Shown here in pieces: positions 30,584-42,002 of a stretch of DNA of 64,000 nucleotides; positions within the stretch are counted from its first letter, which is position 1, and each line of letters begins with the position of its first letter. The position numbers were made by a program, and so were the translations under genes. Below the pieces are notes generated by a model. That model ran no database searches and was not told where the DNA came from. It was given only the letters and a program-made list of their open reading frames with translations. Source of the DNA: Lineolata rhizophorae (taxonomy: Eukaryota > Ascomycota > Dothideomycetes > Lineolatales > Lineolataceae); assembly GCA_010093515.1 (NCBI GenBank), contig MU001691.1:1-64000 (forward strand), in the 5' to 3' direction.

Positions 30584-31395
30584 ATGATCAGATCGACGCA
30601 GATTGCACGGCTGGACGGTGGGTATCCCTCGGAGTGCATCACTATAACTCGTTCTAACCCGTTCTAACCCATCTCAAACCGTTCGCAGGGCTGATCCTGG
30701 CCGCGTCCGTCGACGACGATCAGGTACGAGCCGCGCGCTGCCCACGCCCTCCTGCGCTGACAGTTTCCAGTCGCAGGCCGAGCTGCAGGACATCAAGGGC
30801 AAGGTCAAACAGGTGATGCGGCGGCTGAGCCGCAACTCGGAGCCGCAGGCCAGCATCGAGAGCGGGCTGTACACGATCCACTACCTCATCGCCGACGCGC
30901 TCGTGTTCCTCTGCATCTGCGACAAGAGCTACCCGCGCAAGCTCGCCTTCACGTACCTGTCAGACCTGTGCTCCGAGTTTACCACGACGTACCCGAGCCA
31001 GCAGTACATGTCAGCCACGTGCCGGCCCTTCGCCTTCGTCGAATTCGACACCTTCATCCAGCGTACGAAGAAGACGTATCAGGACACCCGCGCCACCCAG
31101 AACCTCGACAAGCTCAACGACGAGCTCAAGGACGTCACGAAGGTCATGACCAAGAACATTGAGGACCTGCTGTACCGCGGTGACAACCTCGAGCGCATGG
31201 GCGAGATGAGCGGCCGCCTGCGCGAGGACAGCAAGAAGTACCGCAAAGCGGCCGTGCGGATAAACTGGGAGCTGTTGCTCAAGCAGGTAAGTCGGGCCAG
31301 GTTCCCCCTTTTGCACGTGCTGACTGGCGCAGTATGGCCCCGTTGCCGCGCTGGTGTTCATCATGGTCGTCTTCATCTGGTGGCGCTTCTTCTAA
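30584..31395 (+). CDS. SEC22: R-SNARE SEC22
   Basis: v-SNARE for vesicle fusion between ER and Golgi. Exons 30584-30617, 30689-30723, 30777-31286 and 31333-31395 give 213 residues; using the acceptor at 30769-30770 instead adds Ser-Gln, 215 in all. The longin domain comes first (STQIARLDGGLILAAS), then the SNARE helix with the zero-layer arginine in EDLLYRGDNLERMGE, then one C-terminal anchor (AALVFIMVVFIWWRFF) encoded by the last exon. Length is that of the family. The start context GCCGCCATGA is strong. Confidence 0.95.
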
Positions 31396-31559
31396 CTCTA
31401 TATCTTATAATGGCATCACTTGTACTATGCTGTAAGACGAGCAAGAGAATCACTGGGATCGTGATTATCTATCCGTGACTACTATCCGTGACTATCTATC
31501 GTGAATGTTCTAACCAGACACACGTAAACGCCCCAACCCCTAACATGCATATGCAAACG

Positions 31560-34500
31560 CTACCCCGCCCTCTTCACCAGTGCGATGCGCTCGGCCATGG
31601 GCACGAAAAACTCCTCCATGATCGCCCCCATGTAGTGCGTGTGGTTGGCATCATGGTTTGAGTACAGGTTGTGCGCGAGCTCGTGCGCGACAGTGCTCCA
31701 CCACGCAATCATGGGCGGGATCATCGCGTCAGCGCTCGCGACGAAGGAGCCGTCGGGTGCCCGCGCGAAGCGCCCCAAGTCCGCTTTCTTGAACGCTTCG
31801 TAGTTAACAAACACAGCGCCGTCGGCATTGAAGGCGATGCTGCTCGACCTGGCATCGGCGAAGACGTGCAGCTTTCCCGGCGCGAAGCCGTAGGAGGCGG
31901 CGACGTGCTCGAGCGCGGCGCCGAAGATGCGCATCCCGGGCATTTCGTCGCGGACGTAGGCCCCGCGCTCGGGCTCTGGCACGTCGCGGCTGATGAACAG
32001 CGGCATGTCGCCGACGGCCCCGGCGCGCTCCAGGCTGTGGCCGGGTTTCCGGTCGCAATACGACGCCTTGACCTCGTCCACCGTTTGTGAAAAGTCGCGG
32101 CTGTTGTGCGCCTCCCCGTTGTATGCGCGCATGCCCTTGAGCGCGCGGTTGATGCGGTCACGCGTCACGGCCGGGTTGGATTCGCCGACGCCCTGGGGTT
32201 TGCCCGTGTCGGCCCCGTCGCCGAGCAAGCCTTTGAGCGGTCCCAGCGAGTCCTGGCTCTGGTTCCAACCGAGATGGCCTTTGAGGCGGTCAAAGAGCTT
32301 CTTCCCGTCGTTGACGAGGTTCAGCTCGTTGAACGCCTCGCTCAGGTCGTCCTTGGGCTTGCTAGGCGAGTCGTCCTGTTCGAAAGCTCCGGGAATGGAC
32401 GGCTGCTTGGGCTGGAGCGGCGGCCTAGGCGGCGTCTTGGCCGCGGCCTCCAACCGGCGCCGCTCCTCCTGAGCCATTTGCTCGTTGGCAATGCGCGATT
32501 CGTACTCGCGTCGCCGGATGATGCGCTCGACGTTGTAGCCCATGTCCCGGAGGCGGGTGAGGCGGGTGAACATGATTTTCTCAAAGGCGAGCGCGTCGCG
32601 TTGTTGCGGGCGCTTAAGCAGCAGCTGCACGAGCTGCCTAGCTACTTCGAATTGATCGAAATCCGCAGTGACGCAAAGGCATTCGCGCCTGGTGCCTTCC
32701 AGTGCCGCCGTGGTCTTGCGCGAGTAGGACAACCGGCGAGTCTTGAGCGAAACGACCATCTGGATCGCAGACCGAAACTCCACCTTGAGGTGGCGGTCGA
32801 GCCACTTGTGGTCCCGCAGGATCTGGTCGTGGCTGCACTCGTGGAAAAAGAGTCGTGAGCGCTCGATGATGCGAGCCCGAAGCTGGGTAGCGTGGCCGCG
32901 GTCGGGCGTCTTGGTCCCGGTGTTGAGCCGCACGTCTACGAGCGACCCGATGAACGGGGTACCGAGGCTCGTGTAAAATGCCTCGAGGCGCTCGTCCTCC
33001 GGAGCGGCGTGCAACGAGTCCTTGAACCGCCGAAAATGCTCCACCTGATCGACGATGACAATGTCCGACGCCTTTTGTAGCGACCACTCGCGGGCGAGCT
33101 CCTCTTCGTCGTCGCTATCCACATCCGCAACCTCCACCGTGCTCGACATCATCTGCTTTTCGGGGTCCTTAGACGTAGAATTATGGGCGACGACGTCCCT
33201 GTAGCCCAGCAAAAACGGGACTTTCTTCATCTGCTGCCACAGCGCCTTGTTCTCCTTCAGCTTAGCATTGGCCGCTGCGAACGACCTGAGAAGCTCAAGG
33301 TAGCCCTCCTGCTGGAGCATGTTCAGTGTGTCCGCAGGGCTCCGGACCGTATTCTGCGCCAGCTCCTCGGTCGTGGGCTGGTGCTTGGCCCCCACCTTGA
33401 GTAGGAACAAGTTGGCCGCCGTCCCAAAGTCCACGAACGGCACGAGCCTATCGTACTTGTGCGACGAGCCAATATAGCATAGACGAGGCTGGATAAACGA
33501 CGTAGTCTCGTCCCCCTTCCGGCGGTCCTTGTAAGGGACGATGGCGCTTTCGCCAAGTCTTGCCGCCAGCGAGGTGCCGATCTCGTCCGACCGGTCGGCG
33601 AAATACTCAAAGAGCAGCCTCGCCTTCGGGCGCGAGCTCAGAAACTCGTGCGGCTTCGAGAGAAACGTCGCAGCGCAAGTCTCGATGTCGGGGTCGCGCC
33701 GGACGCCGAACATGTCGGCTCGGTTGTGGAGATCGGCGCGCAGGATCCGGAACCCCAGCCGCGCCGCCTTTTCGTTGGTGAAGCACTCGGATGGTGACAC
33801 GATTTCCGGACTGCCCTCGACGGGCAGAAACTTTAGGTTCTGGACCGTCCGCCGGTCGAAACTCAGGTAGTAGTGTAGCGATACGTTGTTGAAGAAGACG
33901 TTGAGCGCGAGGTTGTAGCGCTGCCAATCGTTGCCGGCCGTTTTGCCCATGATATCGAACAGGTCTGACGCGAAGGCGTGCCTCTTGAGGCCTAACCGGA
34001 ACAAGAGCTTGGCCTCGCCGCTGGACGGACTGAGGTACTCGGGCCACTTGAGCACCGGCAGGCCCAGGTTCTTGTTCTGCTGCTCGGGGAAGCAGAGGTC
34101 CGACACTTGGTACAAGTGGCTCGGCTCGACCTCCTTCGCGAGCTCCGCGGGACAAAACGCCTTGGTGCGGAGTCGCTTGATATCCGCCTCGGGCATGTCG
34201 TCCTGGATCGACGCCAGGTACTTGATCAAGTCGACGTGGCTCCACCTCGTCGCGACGCCGTCGCCGTCGTCCGGAGCGTCGAGGAGGTTGAAGATGACGC
34301 TAAGTTCGATCGTCTTCCGAACGCCCAGGCACACTAGGAAACGCTCCTTGACGCCCTGGACCTGCACCTGCGGTAGGTCCTTGAACAACTTCACGGAGCT
34401 AAAGTACGACTCACCCGGCTTTCGCAGGCCTTGCTTGGTGGGAATCACCGCCCGATGCGACAGGGTCTCGATGACTGTCGTCTTCATATCTGGAGGTAGT

Positions 34501-36776
34501 TGTTCCCAGCCCTTGGAGAGGTGCTGCAGGACATGAGAGGCAAAAGGCGCGGACGTGGTGAGCTCTCGCTCACATTCGCCGTGGTTCACGAGGAACATCA
34601 ACCAAGTAACGAGCGACAGCTGCACCCAACCAAAAGACTGCAGCTCCTTGTGCGTCAGACGGACGGACAGCGAGGTAGGAATGGTGTATGGAGGAAGAGG
34701 CATGCTGGCGGAGATCTTGGCCGCGTCGGCGTACGAGTTGACGTCCCGTAAATCGAGAACGCTAGGTGCCAGGCGCTTCGCCAGCGACCGCGACGTTTCG
34801 TTGGGCTGCTGGCTCTCTGCCGAGCCCTCGTCAGTAGACATAGAAATGACGGTCGAGTCTAGCAGCCTCTTGGCGATTCCGCGGTCAAAGTGCTGGCCGT
34901 CGACTTTGCCGGCTAGCCAGCGTAAAAATTCAATCCCCTGGCTTTCGCTAAGGGGGTGGCGCTCCAGCTCTAATTTGATGTCGCTGATGCCCAGCTCCTG
35001 AAGGAAACCTCGGTTGAACAGCGTTGCTATGAACATCTCGTTGGACGTCAGGATCGTCTTCGGGATGAGCGGGGTTGTCTCTATAAAGCTCATGTCCTCC
35101 TCGGTGACGCGCACGTCGGCACAGCGCAACACGCCGCGCGTCGACAGGATGTCAATATCCCGGGAGCAGTCCCAGAAGCCCTCTCCAATGATGGAGCCGA
35201 TGTGCGGCGAGGGCGTTGACTCGGTCCAGGTGTAGCGCTGCAACACGTTCACGGCGTTGGGCGCCACCTTTGCTACTTCGTCACGCCGGGGAGTCTTCGC
35301 GGAGTCGCTCACAGCCTTCGAAAGAGCGCCCTTGATCTCGGCCATCTCAGAGGCGTACAAGATGCGGCAAGCCGCCCCCGCGATTCGGAGCATGTCGATG
35401 TTCCACGTGCTCACATGGCGCGCGCTCAGGTCGACATTCTCGCGCTCCACAGTCGGGATGAGCGCAGGCGCCGAGACATGACAGTGAAGCCCCGTCGTTT
35501 GCGAAGTCGGGAAGCCGATAAATATCCTGCCGCCGGCCGTCGGGATGACGGAGGCAAAAATGTCCGCCATCTTCGCGCCGGTGAGGCCGGACGTCGTGGA
35601 CAAGGCGGCCGTCGTCTCGTCGTGCGGCGTCGTCAGCAGCGAGATCTCGGTCTGCTTGGGCGGCGCCTTCTTCGTCGCCCGCTCGAGCTCGCTAGCGATG
35701 CCGCCAACGTTCGTCTTGATAGCCACGGTGCTGACGCGGAGGAACACCGTTCCGCCGGAGACGCCGCACAGGTCCTCGACCGCCGCCTTCTGCGCCGCGG
35801 CTTCCTTCTCAGCCGCGGCGGCTTTGGCGTTGGCTTGAGGGTCTATCGACTTAGTGAGCCTCGTGAAGAACGACTTGAACCCGACGTTGGACCCGCCGGC
35901 CTTGTTCTGCGGCTTGGGGGTGCCCGCGTACGTCCCTTGGGAGTCCGGAGAGTCCGACTGCCGGTTCCAAACGATGGCATTGATCCACTGGGCGTCAATC
36001 TGGGCGCTGTGTTGGTCGACGCCCGTGATTTGCATCAACCGCCCTTTCGACTGCGTCTTGAGCCGGCTGGGGATCGGCACGGGCAGCGAAGGGGCCATCT
36101 TCTTCTTCAGGGTGATGACATTCACATCGTCGACGAACAGCTCGAGCTGCTCCAATGCTACAAAGGTCAAACTAGTAGCTAGAAACTTGCACAACGACGT
36201 AAGGTCCGGTAGGGGGGACGTCGTGTCTCGGTAGTCCAGAATGAACGACGTGTCCTTGCTCGACTGGTCCGACCCACTCATGTACTTGGTGAACAGGGCG
36301 TTGTCTTTCCAGAAGAAGGCCATGCTATTTCCCCCAGACACGACGAAGGGGTTCTCGCAGTCGTTGAAGACGCTGTAAAAACCGACGCCAAAGGCGCCAA
36401 TCTTGGTCTCGTCTGGGTTCCCCTCGGCAATGCGCTTGAGGCGGGCCCAGTCCTCGCCCGAGAACGGCTGGCCGTCGTTGGTGACGACCAGGCGCCGGAC
36501 GGTGTGGTGCTGCAGCACATGGCGGAACAGCGCAGACCGGTCCGTCGTGGACGGGAGCGGGACCGCGTGCGAGGGCAACGTGTCGAACTTGATGGTCACT
36601 TTCGAGGCCGAAGCGTCCGCGGCGTTCTGGACCAGCTCGCGCAGCGTCGTGAACTCGCTAGAGTAGCGGGCCAAGATCTTGTCGACGAGAGCGCGGATGT
36701 TGGCCGTGACGACCTCGTCGGCCCCCACCCGGAGCGTCTGCTCCCGCATGCGGGCATAGTCTACGTCCCCGGCCAT
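31560..36776 (-). CDS. Sacsin-like GHKL ATPase (DUF3684) with C-terminal HExxH domain
   Basis: A single exon of 1,738 residues; start ATG 36774-36776. The N-terminal HSP90/sacsin-type ATP-binding domain has the N-box in FTTLRELVQNAADASA (about residues 41-56) and the lid glycines in GAFGVGFYSVF (about 128). The long middle part matches the fungal DUF3684 architecture by layout. Near the end, WSTVAHELAHNLYSNHDANH (HELAH at 1698-1702, HDANH at 1708-1712) has the look of a zinc metallopeptidase site with a further His. A chaperone or quality-control role is inferred from the sacsin likeness; a protease activity is only suggested by the motif. Absence of introns over 5.2 kb is notable here. Divergent from TRS120. 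Confidence 0.9.
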   Translation of the reverse strand: MAGDVDYARMREQTLRVGADEVVTANIRALVDKILARYSSEFTTLRELVQNAADASASKVTIKFDTLPSHAVPLPSTTDRSALFRHVLQHHTVRRLVVTNDGQPFSGEDWARLKRIAEGNPDETKIGAFGVGFYSVFNDCENPFVVSGGNSMAFFWKDNALFTKYMSGSDQSSKDTSFILDYRDTTSPLPDLTSLCKFLATSLTFVALEQLELFVDDVNVITLKKKMAPSLPVPIPSRLKTQSKGRLMQITGVDQHSAQIDAQWINAIVWNRQSDSPDSQGTYAGTPKPQNKAGGSNVGFKSFFTRLTKSIDPQANAKAAAAEKEAAAQKAAVEDLCGVSGGTVFLRVSTVAIKTNVGGIASELERATKKAPPKQTEISLLTTPHDETTAALSTTSGLTGAKMADIFASVIPTAGGRIFIGFPTSQTTGLHCHVSAPALIPTVERENVDLSARHVSTWNIDMLRIAGAACRILYASEMAEIKGALSKAVSDSAKTPRRDEVAKVAPNAVNVLQRYTWTESTPSPHIGSIIGEGFWDCSRDIDILSTRGVLRCADVRVTEEDMSFIETTPLIPKTILTSNEMFIATLFNRGFLQELGISDIKLELERHPLSESQGIEFLRWLAGKVDGQHFDRGIAKRLLDSTVISMSTDEGSAESQQPNETSRSLAKRLAPSVLDLRDVNSYADAAKISASMPLPPYTIPTSLSVRLTHKELQSFGWVQLSLVTWLMFLVNHGECERELTTSAPFASHVLQHLSKGWEQLPPDMKTTVIETLSHRAVIPTKQGLRKPGESYFSSVKLFKDLPQVQVQGVKERFLVCLGVRKTIELSVIFNLLDAPDDGDGVATRWSHVDLIKYLASIQDDMPEADIKRLRTKAFCPAELAKEVEPSHLYQVSDLCFPEQQNKNLGLPVLKWPEYLSPSSGEAKLLFRLGLKRHAFASDLFDIMGKTAGNDWQRYNLALNVFFNNVSLHYYLSFDRRTVQNLKFLPVEGSPEIVSPSECFTNEKAARLGFRILRADLHNRADMFGVRRDPDIETCAATFLSKPHEFLSSRPKARLLFEYFADRSDEIGTSLAARLGESAIVPYKDRRKGDETTSFIQPRLCYIGSSHKYDRLVPFVDFGTAANLFLLKVGAKHQPTTEELAQNTVRSPADTLNMLQQEGYLELLRSFAAANAKLKENKALWQQMKKVPFLLGYRDVVAHNSTSKDPEKQMMSSTVEVADVDSDDEEELAREWSLQKASDIVIVDQVEHFRRFKDSLHAAPEDERLEAFYTSLGTPFIGSLVDVRLNTGTKTPDRGHATQLRARIIERSRLFFHECSHDQILRDHKWLDRHLKVEFRSAIQMVVSLKTRRLSYSRKTTAALEGTRRECLCVTADFDQFEVARQLVQLLLKRPQQRDALAFEKIMFTRLTRLRDMGYNVERIIRRREYESRIANEQMAQEERRRLEAAAKTPPRPPLQPKQPSIPGAFEQDDSPSKPKDDLSEAFNELNLVNDGKKLFDRLKGHLGWNQSQDSLGPLKGLLGDGADTGKPQGVGESNPAVTRDRINRALKGMRAYNGEAHNSRDFSQTVDEVKASYCDRKPGHSLERAGAVGDMPLFISRDVPEPERGAYVRDEMPGMRIFGAALEHVAASYGFAPGKLHVFADARSSSIAFNADGAVFVNYEAFKKADLGRFARAPDGSFVASADAMIPPMIAWWSTVAHELAHNLYSNHDANHTHYMGAIMEEFFVPMAERIALVKRAG

Positions 36777-37306
36777 GTTGTTGCCGCCTGCCTGCCTAGT
36801 CCGGAGCTATACTCTGCAACAACGCGGGTAAAAGCGAATGCACGACAAGATTGGAATAGCATGCGTGAAAGATGCCCGATAGCTGAGAATAAATACCGAA
36901 TGGCAGCGGAAGTCCGGGGAAGGCTGGAGAAGGTTATGGAGAGGTGAAGGGGTTACGGCGTCTCACCGGCGTTTACGCTGCCCGGCCGCGCCTATGCGCG
37001 GAGTTCCTGCCGCCACCCGCGTGCACCGCCACGATACTGCAAGCATCATCCATGCGGCGGTGTGGCGCCAGCCGCCTCCCGCCGAGTCCCCGCGGTCGTG
37101 GCGCCGCACGCGACACCCGCGCACCCTTGCCCCGGCCCCGGCATATCCCGCTCCCGCGTCGTCGGCGCACCTCACCATCTCGAGAGCTCGAGCAGCTCAC
37201 CACCTCCCGGCCGCGCATCGTTCGCACCCCCGCGCACGGATGATCCCATGAAGAAGCGCGCGCGAACCCGGCTCCCCGTCACTCCCGAGAGCCGCCAGAT
37301 GCTGCC
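36777..37306. promoter_or_regulatory. Divergent promoter, sacsin-like gene and TRS120
   Basis: 530 bases between opposed starts, strongly GC-rich over the half next to TRS120. A second ATG at 37299 is out of frame with TRS120 and overlaps its start region, so it could act as a short upstream frame. Confidence 0.4.
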
Positions 37307-40300
37307 ATGGCGGCGGCGGATCCGCTATCGCCCGTCGCTGCAGCGCGGGTGCGGGTGCAGCTGCTGCCCGTGGGCCGCATCAAGAGATGCAGCTTCAAGT
37401 CCTTTGTCGCACTGCTCGAGGCCGAGAGCACGGTCCGGCTCGGCGACGTAACGCCCGACTCCCGCCCGAATCGTACCATGTTCTCGCCACTGGCCTTCCC
37501 CAACGGCTCGCTCTTGTACGACTTCTCTACGGCGTTCCCATCCGCATCGCGCGTCGCCCTGGCGCCCTTCGAACTCTTTCGCGAACCCTTTGTCATTCTC
37601 GGTGTGGCAGACGGCGCCGAGTATAATGCCATTTCGAAACACGCCGAACACGACGATGCCCGGCCCAACGGCCTCATCAACGGTACGGATCCCGTGGAAG
37701 AGCTCAGGGACGGAGTCGCCATGCTTCGGGAGGAGCATCCCCGAGCGCTCGTCCACAACCTACTCGTGTTCAACTCGTCGTCGCCCGATAGGCATGCCTG
37801 GATGTCCGAGGAGACGATTCTAGTGCCTCCCGCGGAGCAGCTCAAGACGACGACCATGAAGACCATTATATGCGACCTAACGTCGACCCTCCTAGCCGAA
37901 ATGACCAGCTTCGCCAAGTCCATCCAGGCGCTCCCCTCCATACCGTCTCCTAGCCCGTCTTCGCATTCTTCCAGGGACACGCCCTCTCAACAACGCCCCG
38001 TCAGTCTCTCCCGGAGCAATTCTCAAATGTCCAACGGCACCCGGTCACGGTCACCGCTTCCCTCACGCAATACAGACTACAGAATGTCCATGCCCGCGCA
38101 CCTCCCTTCGAGCTCCGCCACGTCTGGCACCCCCGACTCCCTCGCAAGCTCCCAGCCGACCTCACCTAGCGAAGGAACAAAGACCCCTCCGACCACTTTT
38201 GAGGACATGCCGGGGATTGAACGGTCGTCCTCGGCGGCGAGCTCGGGGAACAGCAAGATGACACCCAGGCCTTTGCCGGGCGACATGGCAAAAAACGCGA
38301 GCAGCGATCGGGTTTCCGTCCAAGGCTTTGGGTCGGGCAGCGTTAGCGAGAGAGCTCGGAACAAGGGCAAGAGCCGGGTGGGGTTGGTGATTGGATCGTT
38401 CTACTTGCTTGCCGGCCGGTGGCAGGACGCGCTGCGGGAACTATCCGAAGGAGCCCGTATAGCGCGATCGCTCAGCGATCATCTATGGCATGCGAAGGGA
38501 CTGGAAAACGTTCTTGTCTGCTTGCTCTTGCTCGGGTGGTCTGGAATGGACTTCCAGGTATTCTCCGTCCCAGGCCAGAGGGACTGCGCGACAGCTGACG
38601 CGACATCAGATACCCCAAATCTGCTACCCAATTGCCGAAAAGACCTCGTCGACCAAGTCGCCTCACCACACTCCCTCGAGCAGCGCCACGGACGTCTCGC
38701 GCACTGACTCCTCGACGCCGTCCAGCAACGCGGTGGCCTTGCAGAACTTGGCCGCCCTCCTTCCTGATCTCATCAACATGATTCTCGGTATCTACAACCG
38801 CAGCGCCGCCTTTGCGGGAGAGGCTCTGCCCACGTTGGCTCTCTCCGAAAGCACGATCCGGCTATCCAGACTTCTAGCAACCGTGTACGTCGAAAAGGGC
38901 GCCCTCACCCAGCGGGCCCTTCGACACGCGGTGATGGGAGCTGCTCTCGACAAGCGACCCGATAATAGGAATTTCATTGCCTTTACCAAGTCGCCCTCCC
39001 GCCACGAGGTCGCTAGCATGGTGTTCCGTGCTCATCCGCTGCCGTCGGAGCTGTCGGCGCTTTCGTTCGAAGACCAAGTCGTGATCCTTGCGGGCATCTC
39101 CTCGGTCCTATCCACCCTCCAGCTCCAGCGAAAGAAAGGCATAGTAATGAAGGAAATGGTGTCGATCCTCATTAGGGGTCTCGTCCAGGCCCGCAAGGTC
39201 GGAGCCGCCGAAATGGGCGTCCACCCCGCTGCGGGCTTGTCGGCTATGAACCTCCCAGGCGCTGGCCCCGGCAGCCCCGGATCGCTCAACATGGGTGATG
39301 ATGAGGTCGACGCGGGCCTCGACAGCTTTTTGATGGCACTAGGGCGCATCTACGGCATAATAGACCTCCGAGTGGTCTCCAAGGTACTTGGGGGCCCTTT
39401 GCAGGACCCCAACTCGGACACCTTGCGGGAGCTGCTGCTCCGCAAGTCGTCACTGCGCTTCTTCGGCAGCGTTCACTTGAAGCATGACATACTACGCGCA
39501 TGCATCAATTTTTGCGAGGCCCTGCCGGACTTCCAAGGCGTACTCAACTTCTCGTCGACTCTCCTAGCCACCGCCGGACCCGGCTCGGCCCCGAGTCCGA
39601 ACAGCACCAATGTCTTCGTCGCGCTCGCGCGTGAGGAGCAGCTCAGGCTCGCAAACAACATCTCGCGGACCGTTAGCGCGGCCGCCAAGCTCGGCCTGCA
39701 GGACGTCGAGACGGACTATTGGGACGACTTCCTCGTGCGCGGCGTGCACGTGATAGATCCTCCGGCGCAACGCTTCCTAACTCCGCACAAGCAGACTGAA
39801 CTAGAACGCGCGATGGCGGGGCAGGCCAAGGAAAAGAAGAGCCCCTTCATCCACAACCCGTTCCTCAAGGAGCCGACGACGCCGACAGCGGAGCGGTTGC
39901 TGGTCGCGGGCGATCGGTTTGAGTTCGTCGTGGCGCTGCAGAACCCGTACGAGTTCGATGTCCAGATCGACGAGCTGCGCCTCAAGACGGAGGGCGTGCC
40001 GTTCGAATCGGGCCTCGACAATCTTGTTCTCGGCCCCTACCGAACACAAAAGTTCACCGTGGTTTGCACGGCGAAGGCTTCTGGGAGCCTACGCATTTAC
40101 GGTTGCGAGATCAAGGTCCGGGGCTGCCGGCTGCGAACATTTCCAATTTATTCCAAACCGTGGACGCCGGAGCGCGACACTCGAGTCAAGGCCATGGGTC
40201 TGTCTGCGACAGACCCGGCTCACTCGCGGCCCATCTCGGGCGTATCGACGTCGTCAAAAGGCAGCAAAGCCGCGCCAAACTACCCCGAAGCATCGTCGCT

Positions 40301-42002
40301 TGAGTTCACTGTCCTGGCGGAACAACCGATTCTCACGGCGCCATACGTATCGCTCCCGCAGTCCGCTCTCATGATTCTCGAAGGCGAACGCAAGATCTTC
40401 ACCGTGACGCTGCAAAATCACTCGAATACTGCGCCGGCCGATTTCGTTCATCTGTCGTTCCAGGACTCGTCGACGTCGTCGCTACAGGCTTCGCTAGGCA
40501 ATAAAGGCCTAACGCCGACCGAAATACACGAGCTAGAGTATCAGCTCGCCAAACTACCGGCTTTCCGGTGGCGCCGCACGGCGAACCAAGAAGAGGGGAC
40601 TGTGATCCTGCCCGGTGGCACCGCCACATTCGAGATCGAAGTGCTCGGAAAGCCCGGCTTGACGGACGCAGTCATCCAGTTCGATTATGCAAACATCGGC
40701 GTCCCGCGAGAAGAGGTCAAAGGTCGATTCTATACGCGCAAGTTGTCAGTTCCCATCACGGTGACTGTGAATGTTAGCGTGCAGCTGCATCGGCTGGATG
40801 TGGTGCCATTCAGCGGTGACTTTGCGTGGTGGAACCAGCAGCGCCGCTTATCTAGGAAGCATACCGGCGATGCAGGGGAAACCCCTACCAACAGGGACCT
40901 CCGATTCAAGCTTATGCTGAATCAAGTCGGTTTCGACGGCAAGAACACGGACTATTGCCTCCTCCTCCTCGACTTCCGCAATGCCTGGCCCAACCCACTC
41001 TCCATCTTCGTCCAAGTGCTCGACGACCGCATCACACCCGACACCTCCGCCGACGAAGACGCCCAGTGGGCCTCGGCCTTCACCGTCCACGACACCCTCC
41101 AACCGGGCACCGTCTCCCGACTGGTCCTCCTCCTTCCCAAGCAACACATACCGGATCCTTACGCACCCATTCCGTCCCTCAACCCGGCAAACCAGCGCCA
41201 GTTCGTCGTCAGCAACGCCAGCTCGCGCGTCTCTCCCGAAGCCGAGCGCGCCGCGCGCGAGGCCTTTTGGTTCCGCGATGCGTTACTACGCCTCGTGCGT
41301 GGAGGGTGGCGCGAGGACGCGAACCCAGCGCTCAGCCGCAGCGGCGCGATCGATCTACGCGGAGCTCGGCTAGGACCTAGCGTCGTGGAGGCGATGCGCC
41401 TCGACGACGTCGATATCGACCTCGCCGTCGAGATGTCGAGTCCCTCCTCTTCTCCCTCCCCTTTGCTACCCCGCCAGCTCGGCCGCGCCCGCTTCGCCAT
41501 CCCTATCGACCGCTTCGTGACGCTCCGCGCCTCGATCCGCAACCGCTCGCGCGGTCCCCTCCGGCCGCTACTCCGGCTGCAGCCCGCGCTGGCGGCCGCT
41601 TCATCGTCGGGTGCCGCAGCGCTCAGTCACGGCCTCGCGCTCGACCTTGACAAGCGGCTCGCGGTCAGCGGGGCGCTGCAGCGCGGGCTCGGCTGGGTGG
41701 CGCCGGGTGGGGAGGTGGCAGCAAGAGTTGCGCTGTGCGCGCTGTGCGAGGGGATGTTTGAGGTTGGGGCGAGCGTGGAGGAGATGGTGGTGGGGAGGGC
41801 GGAAGAGGACGAGGACGAGGACGAGGATGAGGATGGGGAGGGAAGCCAGGAGCGCAGGAAGAAAAGGGCGAAAGAGAGGGCGAGTTCGGCAGTTCTGAGG
41901 GATGGAATGGCGGGGCTCGGGGATGTAGGCAGGCGCACGTGGGTGGCGAGGGAGTGTTGCGAGATTATTGCGATGAATGAGGAGGGGGATCGGATTAGGT
42001 AG
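37307..42002 (+). CDS. TRS120: TRAPP II subunit TRS120 (TRAPPC9)
   Basis: Subunit of the TRAPP II exchange factor for Golgi Rab GTPases. Exons 37307-38557 and 38610-42002 give 1,547 residues. The N-terminus has RVQLLPVGRIKRCSFKSF and FELFREPFVILGVADG, typical of Trs120. A Ser/Pro-rich insert (about residues 205-350) precedes RVGLVIGSFYLLAGRWQDAL. After the intron come FQIPQICYPIAEKTSS, LPDLINMILGIYNRSA and LATVYVEKGALTQRALRHAV. The C-terminal Ig-like region has repeated FEFVVALQNPYEFDV-type strands. Close to the end an acidic run coded by GACGAG/GAGGAC repeats (41806-41838) is inserted. Nothing is broken. Confidence 0.95.
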
